Assembly (NCBI GenBank): GCA_034664165.1
Contig: JAXDIE010000072.1
Coordinates: 1 to 32,848, forward strand
DNA from: JACCVG01 sp034664165
Lineage (GTDB): Bacteria > Actinomycetota > Thermoleophilia > Solirubrobacterales > Thermoleophilaceae
Reading direction: 5' to 3'
DNA length: 32,848 bases
The position numbers and the translations under genes are program-made. Shown here piece after piece: positions 27,237 to 32,848 of this stretch (the stretch's first letter is position 1; every line of letters starts with the position of its first letter). Below the pieces are notes generated by a model that saw nothing but the letters and a program-made list of their open reading frames with translations, was not told the DNA's origin and ran no database searches.

Positions 27237-29210
27237 TCAGCCGAGTAGAGCCTTCAGCTCCTCGGCGGTCGTGACGGGCATCTGGCAGCTGAAGTTCTGA
27301 CACACGTATGCGGCGGTCTTGCCCTCCACGGGCTCGCGTCCGAGCATCAGGGGCACGGCAGTGGCATCCGATCCGTCGCGGGGCGTGCCGGCCAGGACGA
27401 TGTGGGGGCGGAACGCCTGGCGCACCAGGCGCTCCAGCTCGCCCGGCCCGGGCCCGGCGAGCGCGACCTCGCGCGTGGGGGACAGGTGGAAGTCCATGGC
27501 CTGAAGCAGGTGTGCGAAGGCGTGAGGGTGCTTCACGGCGATCTCGTGCAGCAGGCGAAGGACGCCGACACCCCGGGCCTCGAGCTCGTGGTCGCCAGTC
27601 AGGGCGGCCAGCCTGAGAAGCCCGTAGGCGGCGCTGGCGTTCCCGGAGGGGATGGGGTGGTCCTCAAGGTCCTTTCGCCGCGTCAGGAGCTGCTCGTGGT
27701 CCGCCGAGGTCTCGAAGAATCCGCCGCGCTCATCGTCGGCAAAGCGCTCGATCATGGCGCCGGCGATCTCTCCTGCGGCCTCCAGCCACCTGGGCTCGAA
27801 GGTGGACTCGTACAGCGTGACCAGCGCCTCCACGAGGAAGGCGTGGTCCTCGAGGTAGGCGTTCAGCCTCCCGTCGCCGTCCTTCCAGGTGCGAAGCAGG
27901 CGGCCCTCGGCGTCACGCAACTCCGACAGCACGAACCCGGCCGCGGCGGCCGCGGCATCCAGGTAGTCCTGTCGCTCGAGCACCGCGCCCGCCTCGGCCA
28001 GAGCGGAGATCATCAGGGCGTTCCAGGCGGTGAGCCGCTTGTCATCCAGTCCTGGCCAGACGCGCTCTGACCGGACCGCGTACAGCCGTTCACGGATCTC
28101 ATCCAGGCGAGACGGCGCCGGGGCGGAGCGCGTCAGGATGTTCTGGCCCTCGAAGTTGCCGGCGTCCGTGACCCCGAAGTAGGTCACGGCCTGCTGGTAA
28201 AGGTCGTCGTCGCCCAGGGCATCGCGCAGCTGCTCGGGCGTCCAGACGTAGAACTTGCCCTCGACTCCCTCCGAGTCGGCGTCCAGCGCCGACATGAACC
28301 CGCCCTCGGGCCCGCGGAGCTCGCGGATGGCCCAGTCCAGCGTCTGGGTGCAGACGTCCCGGAACGGCCCGTCTCCGGTGACCTGCCAGCCGTGCAGGTA
28401 GGCCCGGGCCAGGAGCGCGTTGTCGTAGAGCATCTTCTCGAAGTGGGGTACAAGCCACGCGGAATCGACCGAGTAGCGGGCAAAGCCACCGCCGACCTGG
28501 TCGTACATGCCGCCGGAGGCCATCGCGTACAGGGTGTGGGCCGTCATCTCGGTCTCGCCGCGGCGCAGCAGGAACTCGATTGCCGATGCCGGCGGGAACT
28601 TGGGAGCGCTGCCGAAGCCGCCATGGACGGTGTCATAGCCCTCTCCAAGCGTGGTCACGGCCTGGTTGAGCACGCGTGCATCCATCGGCTCGGCCGAGGG
28701 CGCCAGGAGCGCTCCCCCGCTCAGCCGGCGTGTCAGCTGCTCGACGTTGGTCGAGATCTCATCGCGCTGGGTCTTCCACGCGTCGGCCAGGGCCTCCAGC
28801 ACCTTGCGCCAGCTGGGCATTCCCGAGCGGTCATCCGGCGGGAAGTAGGTGCCGGCGTAGAACGGGAGCTGGTCTGGGGTGATGAACACGTTGAGCGGCC
28901 AGCCCCCGTGGCCTGTCATGGCCTGGCAGGCGTCCATGTAGATGGCGTCCACATCGGGGCGCTCCTCGCGGTCCACCTTCACGCAGACGAAGTGCTCGTT
29001 CATGAAGCCGGCGACCTCGGTGTCCTCGAAGGACTCGTGCTCCATGACGTGGCACCAGTGGCAGGCCGAGTAGCCGATCGAGACCAGCAGCGGCCGATCC
29101 AGCTCGCGGGCGGCATCCAGGGCCTCCGTGCCCCAGGGCCGCCAATCCACGGGGTTGTCCTTGTGCTGGAGCAGGTAGGGCGAGGTCTCCTGGGCCAACC
29201 GATTTGGCAT
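27237..29210 (-). CDS. YyaL/SSP411-type thioredoxin-domain protein (DUF255)
   Basis: The 657-residue protein starts MPNRLAQETSPYLLQHKDNPVDW, the family hallmark. An N-terminal thioredoxin-like domain (about 1-165) has the active-site-like CHWC (50-53) in SIGYSACHWCHVMEHESFED, then VKVDREERPDVDAIY and GGWPLNVFITPD. The rest is a large alpha/alpha-barrel resembling glycoside-type or epimerase folds (for example GGFARYSVDSAWLVPHFEKMLYDNALL). Bacterial YyaL and human SPATA20 are relatives; the reaction is not established. The start is 9 bases after the stop of the acyl-CoA synthetase gene, so they form an operon. It converges with glnA, stop codons 2 bases apart. Confidence 0.95.
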   Translation of the reverse strand: MPNRLAQETSPYLLQHKDNPVDWRPWGTEALDAARELDRPLLVSIGYSACHWCHVMEHESFEDTEVAGFMNEHFVCVKVDREERPDVDAIYMDACQAMTGHGGWPLNVFITPDQLPFYAGTYFPPDDRSGMPSWRKVLEALADAWKTQRDEISTNVEQLTRRLSGGALLAPSAEPMDARVLNQAVTTLGEGYDTVHGGFGSAPKFPPASAIEFLLRRGETEMTAHTLYAMASGGMYDQVGGGFARYSVDSAWLVPHFEKMLYDNALLARAYLHGWQVTGDGPFRDVCTQTLDWAIRELRGPEGGFMSALDADSEGVEGKFYVWTPEQLRDALGDDDLYQQAVTYFGVTDAGNFEGQNILTRSAPAPSRLDEIRERLYAVRSERVWPGLDDKRLTAWNALMISALAEAGAVLERQDYLDAAAAAAGFVLSELRDAEGRLLRTWKDGDGRLNAYLEDHAFLVEALVTLYESTFEPRWLEAAGEIAGAMIERFADDERGGFFETSADHEQLLTRRKDLEDHPIPSGNASAAYGLLRLAALTGDHELEARGVGVLRLLHEIAVKHPHAFAHLLQAMDFHLSPTREVALAGPGPGELERLVRQAFRPHIVLAGTPRDGSDATAVPLMLGREPVEGKTAAYVCQNFSCQMPVTTAEELKALLG

Positions 29211-29219
29211 GGCTCGACC

Positions 29220-30638
29220 CTAGCTCTCGTCGCGCAGCTGCGAGCGCTTGATCTTGCCGCTCTCGGTCTTCGGCAGGCTTTCGGCGAAGTCGATGATGCG
29301 CGGGTACTTGTAGGGCGCCGTCTGGGCCTTCACGTGGTCCTGGAGCTCGCGCACCAGCTCGGGGCCCGCCGCGTGGCCCTCCCGGACCACCACGACAGCC
29401 CTGACCACCTGTCCGCGCTCTTCATCGGGCGCCGCCACGGCAGCCGCCTCCGCGACCGCGGGGTGGGACAGGAGGGCGGATTCCACCTCGAACGGGCCGA
29501 TCCGGTACCCGGCCGAGATGATCACGTCGTCGGTCCGGCCTTCGAACCACAGGTATCCGTCCTCGTCCTGGCGCACCCGGTCCCCGGTCCGCCACACGCC
29601 GTCCCCGCCGTCGATGAAGAACGTGGGCACGGTTGCCGGGTCGGCACAGAGCTCGCCGTCGTCGATCCACAGCTTGAAGCCCGGGAGGGGCAGTCCCATC
29701 GATCCCGGGCGCACGGGCGGCCCGATCGGCATCCCTGTGAGCGCCCCGGTCTCCGTCTGGCCGTAGCCGTCGTGGATATCCACGCCCACCGACTCCGACC
29801 ACGCGCGTACCACTTCGGGGTTCAGCGGCTCTCCTGCCGCCACCGCGTGGCGCAGGGCGGGGAGTGGGTGCAGCTCCGTGCGCTTGGCCATGGCCCGGTA
29901 CTCGGTGGGCGCCATGCAGAGGACGTTGACGCCCTCACGCTCGATCGTCGCCATCCGGCCCTGCGGATCGAAGCGCGCGTCCTCCAGCAGGGCCGTGGCG
30001 CCGCGGAGCCACGGGGCCATGAACACGTTGCGCGCCGACTTGGACCATCCGCTGGCTGCCGTGCACCAGGCCAGCTCCCCCTCGCGGGCGCCGAACCAGT
30101 GCTCGGCCTGAGTGGCCTGGCCGCCCAGGTAGCGCTGGCCGTGGCGGATGGCCTTGGGCTCGCCCGACGTGCCGGACGTGAAGGTGATGATGGCCGGGTC
30201 CTCCGGGTCCAGGTCCACCGCCTCGGCCGGCTCGAAGCCATCCAGATCCTCGGAGAACGGGTCGAGGACCGCGCCCCGGTAGCCGCTGGCGGCCAACGCG
30301 TCGGCGTTCCGCGGGTCGATCACCACCAAGCTCGGCTCGACCACGGCGATCCGGGCCGCCAGGTCCTTCGCGCGCAGCTGCTCGGTGCACGGAAGTGCCA
30401 CGGCCCCGATCCGGAAGCACGCGACCATGGCGAAAACCCACTCGGGCTTGTTGCCGATCAGCGTCATGACCACACTCCCGCGGCGGGCGCCCAGCTCCGC
30501 CATCGCGGTCGCCATCCGGGCGGAGCGGTCGGTGACCTCGGCGAACGTGATCTCCCGGCGCCCGCCGTGCCCGTCTAGCGCCAGGAGGGCAGTCCGGGCA
30601 GGAGGCGAGGCGCCGACGACGTCCAGGGCGAAGTTCAC
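29220..30638 (-). CDS. AMP-dependent acyl-CoA synthetase/ligase
   Basis: The 472-residue ligase activates a carboxylic acid through an acyl-AMP to an acyl-CoA. Motifs are A3 ITFTSGTSGEPKAIRHG, A5 GYGQTETG, A7 RTGDRVRQDEDGYLWFEGRTDDVI and A10 PKTESGKIKRSQLR with its catalytic lysine. Features such as YLGGQATQAEHWFGAREGELAWCTAASGW resemble the medium-chain (ACSM-like) acyl-CoA synthetase branch more than acetyl-CoA synthetase. GTG 30638 is chosen because the family begins (M)NFALDVV; in-frame codons further upstream would run into the shared divergent promoter region. Head of an operon with the YyaL-like gene; divergent from the lipoprotein gene. Role in fatty or organic acid use, matching the acyl-CoA dehydrogenase 1 kb away. 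Confidence 0.93.
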   Translation of the reverse strand: MNFALDVVGASPPARTALLALDGHGGRREITFAEVTDRSARMATAMAELGARRGSVVMTLIGNKPEWVFAMVACFRIGAVALPCTEQLRAKDLAARIAVVEPSLVVIDPRNADALAASGYRGAVLDPFSEDLDGFEPAEAVDLDPEDPAIITFTSGTSGEPKAIRHGQRYLGGQATQAEHWFGAREGELAWCTAASGWSKSARNVFMAPWLRGATALLEDARFDPQGRMATIEREGVNVLCMAPTEYRAMAKRTELHPLPALRHAVAAGEPLNPEVVRAWSESVGVDIHDGYGQTETGALTGMPIGPPVRPGSMGLPLPGFKLWIDDGELCADPATVPTFFIDGGDGVWRTGDRVRQDEDGYLWFEGRTDDVIISAGYRIGPFEVESALLSHPAVAEAAAVAAPDEERGQVVRAVVVVREGHAAGPELVRELQDHVKAQTAPYKYPRIIDFAESLPKTESGKIKRSQLRDES

Positions 30639-30727
30639 CGATGGATCGTACGAGGCCGGCACGGCAGCGGTTATTCCGCGACAACCATCTAAACTCCTCG
30701 GGCGGCACAACTGACTCAAGGAGACCC

Positions 30728-31495
30728 ATGGCCTCTGTCTACAGCAGGAAACTGACCTCGTTCAGCGCACTTCGATGCGCCCTCTTCGCGATCGCCCTCG
30801 TGGCTCTGATCGCGGCGTCAGGCTGTGGCGGAGCGGTCAAGTCGACCGGCACCACGCCGACCACGACCACGGCCGGGCCCACCACGCCCGCGGCCAAGAA
30901 GGCCTACGAGGACGACGTGGCCGACGCGCTCGAGCCCGTGATCAGCGCCTCCCAGCTGTTGGCGACCCAGGCGCCGTCGGCTGCCAGCGCGAAGGATCTG
31001 GCGCCCCAGCTGGAGACGGCCGCCGCGGCGTACAGCAACGCCACCACCACCCTTTCGCAGATGAATCCGCCGGCCGAGATCAAGGCGCTGCACGTGCGGT
31101 TGACCAAGGCCAGCAGGTCGCTCGCCGCGGCCACAACCGCGGCACAGCAGGCGGCCGAGAAGAACGACAAGAAGGGCATGGCCGCCTTCGCCGACGCGGG
31201 CCAGAAGTACCAGGACGAGCTGACCAAGCTCCAGAGCGAGTTCCTGGCGGCGGGTTACGAGTTCGGCACGACCACGACTTCCGGCACGACCACGACGCCG
31301 ACGACGCCTGGCACGGCCACCACGCCCACGACGCCGACCACTCCCGGAACGGCCACCGAGCCGATCACGCCGGGCGCCACACCCACTGTCCCGACCACAC
31401 CCACCACCCCCACGACCCCGAGCACCACGAAGCTGCCGGATCCCAAGGATCTGAAGGGCGGCACGGATCCCGCCTCCGGGGCCAAGGGGAAATGA
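30728..31495 (+). CDS. Lipoprotein with helical core and Thr/Pro-rich C-terminal tail
   Basis: The 255-residue protein has a lipoprotein signal (hydrophobic 18-31, lipobox ASGC with Cys33). A short Thr-rich linker follows, then a helical Ala/Lys-rich domain (about 55-180: AYEDDVADALEPVISASQ to YQDELTKLQSEFLAAGYEFG). The tail (about 183-240) is almost only Thr, Pro, Gly and Ala in TTPTTPGTAT-type units, typical of O-glycosylated or wall-spanning linkers in actinobacteria. No enzyme motif is seen. AAGGAGA (30718-30724) is the ribosome binding site; a TAAACT box (30690-30695) could be its promoter. It is followed 22 bases later by the acyl-CoA dehydrogenase gene and may be cotranscribed, though a functional link is not evident. 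Confidence 0.85.
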   Translation: MASVYSRKLTSFSALRCALFAIALVALIAASGCGGAVKSTGTTPTTTTAGPTTPAAKKAYEDDVADALEPVISASQLLATQAPSAASAKDLAPQLETAAAAYSNATTTLSQMNPPAEIKALHVRLTKASRSLAAATTAAQQAAEKNDKKGMAAFADAGQKYQDELTKLQSEFLAAGYEFGTTTTSGTTTTPTTPGTATTPTTPTTPGTATEPITPGATPTVPTTPTTPTTPSTTKLPDPKDLKGGTDPASGAKGK

Positions 31496-31517
31496 ACGAC
31501 TAGGAGCCCCTTCCGAG

Positions 31518-32729
31518 ATGAGCGCCACCGCCGAGAAGTACACGGAGCTGACCGACGAGCAGAAGGCGATCACGGACATGGTTCACCAGTTCGTGGATGA
31601 GCAGGTTCTGCCAATCGCCGAGGAGCACGACCACGAGGACAAGTTCCCCGACGCCGTGGTCGAGCAGATGAAGGAGCTCGGCCTCTTCGGCGTCACGATC
31701 CCCGAGGAGTACGGCGGTATGGGGCTGGACCTGGCCACCTACGCGCTGATCGTCGAGGAGCTCTCGCGGGGATGGATCTCGGTTTCCGGAATCGTCAACA
31801 CGCACTTCATCGGCTCGTACCTGCTCATGAAGTTCGGGTCCGACGAGCAGAAGGAGAAGTACCTGCCGCGCATGGCCACCGGCGAGATCCGGGCGGCCTT
31901 CTCGCTCTCGGAGCCGGGCCTTGGCTCCGACGTGCAGGCGATCACCACCCGCGGCAAGAAGGATGGCGAGAACTGGGTGATCAACGGCCAGAAGATGTGG
32001 GTGACCAACGGGCTCAGGTCCGGCCTGGTCTTCCTGCTGGCCAAGACCGACCCGGACGCCAGCCCGCCGTACAAGGGCATGACCTGCTTCATCACGGAGA
32101 AGGAGCCCGGCGAGGCTGAGGGCAAGGGCGAGTACGCCGGCCTGACGATCCCGCCCCAGATCAAGAAGATGGGATACAAGGGCGTCGAGTCCACGGAGCT
32201 CATCTACGAGGACTACAAGTGCCCCTCCGAGAACATCCTCGGCGGCGAGGAGGCGGGGCTGAACAAGGGCTTCGGCCAGATGATGGACGCGCTCGAGGTT
32301 GGCCGCGTGAATGTGGCAGCCCGCGGCGTGGGCATCGCGCAGCGCGCGCTGGAGCTGGCGCTCAAGTACTCACAGGAGCGCCAGACCTTCGGCAAGCCGA
32401 TCGCCGAGCACCAGGCCATCCAGTTCAAGCTGGCCGACATGGCCACCAAGGTCGAGGCCGCGCGGCTCCTGACGCGCAAGGCGGCCAGGCTCAAGGACGC
32501 CGGCGTGCGCTCCGACCTGGAGGCCGGGATGGCCAAGCTGTTCGCGTCGGAGACCGGCAAGGAAGTGGTCGAGGACTCCTTCCGGATCCACGGCGGCTAC
32601 GGCTACTCGAAGGAGTACGAGATCGAGCGCCTGTACCGCGACGCTCCGCTCCTCCTGATCGGCGAGGGCACCTCCGAGATCCAGCGCATGGTCATCGGAA
32701 AGAAGCTGCTCCAGCGCCACAAGATCTAA
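31518..32729 (+). CDS. Acyl-CoA dehydrogenase
   Basis: The 403-residue FAD enzyme oxidises an acyl-CoA to the 2-enoyl-CoA, passing electrons to ETF. The N-terminal helical domain contains GVTIPEEYGGMGLD, the middle beta domain AAFSLSEPGLGSDVQ and KMWVTNG, and the C-terminal helical domain GVGIAQRALELALKYSQERQTFGKPIAEHQAIQFKLADM. The candidate catalytic base is Glu383 in IGEGTSEIQRMVIG, the medium-/short-chain dehydrogenase position. FRIHGGYGYSKEYEIERLYRDAP is the family signature. TAGGAG ten to fifteen bases upstream of the ATG is the ribosome binding site. Substrate chain length cannot be read from the sequence. Confidence 0.95.
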   Translation: MSATAEKYTELTDEQKAITDMVHQFVDEQVLPIAEEHDHEDKFPDAVVEQMKELGLFGVTIPEEYGGMGLDLATYALIVEELSRGWISVSGIVNTHFIGSYLLMKFGSDEQKEKYLPRMATGEIRAAFSLSEPGLGSDVQAITTRGKKDGENWVINGQKMWVTNGLRSGLVFLLAKTDPDASPPYKGMTCFITEKEPGEAEGKGEYAGLTIPPQIKKMGYKGVESTELIYEDYKCPSENILGGEEAGLNKGFGQMMDALEVGRVNVAARGVGIAQRALELALKYSQERQTFGKPIAEHQAIQFKLADMATKVEAARLLTRKAARLKDAGVRSDLEAGMAKLFASETGKEVVEDSFRIHGGYGYSKEYEIERLYRDAPLLLIGEGTSEIQRMVIGKKLLQRHKI

Positions 32730-32747
32730 GCCGGAAGTCATCGGCGC

Positions 32748-32794
32748 GGCTCGCATCGTCCATTAGCCGTCTGGACATATGGACGATGCGAGCC
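32748..32794. repeat. Perfect 16-bp inverted repeat after the acyl-CoA dehydrogenase gene
   Basis: GGCTCGCATCGTCCAT (32748-32763) and ATGGACGATGCGAGCC (32779-32794) are exactly complementary around a 15-base loop. It starts 18 bases after the acd stop. No T-tract follows, so it could be a factor-assisted terminator, an operator, or an assembly artefact next to the 16S-like end. Confidence 0.75.
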
Positions 32795-32802
32795 CTCGCG
32801 CG

Positions 32803-32848
32803 TGAAGACGGAACGTGCTCCCGCCGAACGGGTGAGTAACACGCACGA
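32803..32848 (+). rRNA. Fragment of 16S rRNA 5' region at window edge (probable contig break)
   Basis: CGAACGGGTGAGTAACACG (32825-32843) matches exactly the near-universal 16S segment at about E. coli positions 100-120. The preceding ~22 bases (GAAGACGGAACGTGCTCCCG region) could be the 3' part of the variable V1 helix. The first ~70 bases of a 16S gene (with the DNA for TTTGATC-CTGGCTCAG and GACGAACGCTGGCGG) are absent; the acd gene and an inverted repeat are there instead. The left boundary is approximate. Confidence 0.6.

Noticed and set aside
28392..30578. 728-codon plus-strand open frame across the YyaL and acyl-CoA synthetase genes
   Set aside because: Crosses two well-supported minus-strand genes and has only shadow-type composition.
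31255..31485. Val/Gly-rich minus-strand frame in the lipoprotein tail
   Set aside because: Reverse reading of the Thr/Pro repeat; no start context or domain.

Overview
The window is GC-rich throughout, densely coded on both strands, and reads as chromosomal DNA from an actinobacterium. A member of the Thermoleophilia/Solirubrobacterales is my best guess (inference only). The clues are an actinobacterial/Firmicute-type SOS box before lexA, an actinobacterial c-di-AMP riboswitch, several TANNNT boxes 6-8 bases before start codons (leaderless promoters), a large DUF11 surface protein, and a HipA-like kinase paired with DUF3037. No transposon, phage, integrase or CRISPR array was seen.

Left part (1-8.9 kb): a truncated HSDL2-like short-chain dehydrogenase overlaps a membrane-anchored phospholipase-C-like protein. 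Next come a copper-type csoR behind a DUF4396 membrane protein with a His-rich start, their operator/promoter, a Crp/Fnr regulator divergent from a large MMPL-type RND transporter, and a HipA-like kinase/DUF3037 pair.

Centre (9-16.8 kb): a secreted 1374-residue protein with six ~121-residue DUF11 repeats, a bidirectional terminator, tRNA-Leu(GAG), an SOS-controlled lexA overlapping a small zinc-ribbon gene, a PAS-coiled coil-PAS protein, a DUF1330 protein, and the RNase P RNA with its own promoter and terminator.

Right part (16.8-32.8 kb): gltB-gltD (glutamate synthase) and, 3 kb further on, glnA (type I-alpha-like glutamine synthetase) together supply ammonia assimilation. Between them lie a proline-rich membrane protein, a membrane-anchored cytochrome c, a c-di-AMP riboswitch in front of a small single-pass membrane protein, and a carboxymuconolactone-decarboxylase-fold protein that has lost its catalytic residues, next to an HxlR regulator. 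After glnA come an acyl-CoA synthetase/YyaL-type thioredoxin-domain pair on the minus strand, then a lipoprotein and an acyl-CoA dehydrogenase on the plus strand. The last ~45 bases look like the 5' region of a 16S rRNA gene without its first ~70 bases, just after a perfect 16-bp inverted repeat. This suggests a contig break or chimeric join at an rRNA operon.

Most genes are ordinary housekeeping or metabolic genes. The items most worth checking are the riboswitch/small membrane protein unit, the lexA-coupled zinc-ribbon gene, the CsoR operator, the degenerate AhpD-fold gene with HxlR, and the 16S-like end.
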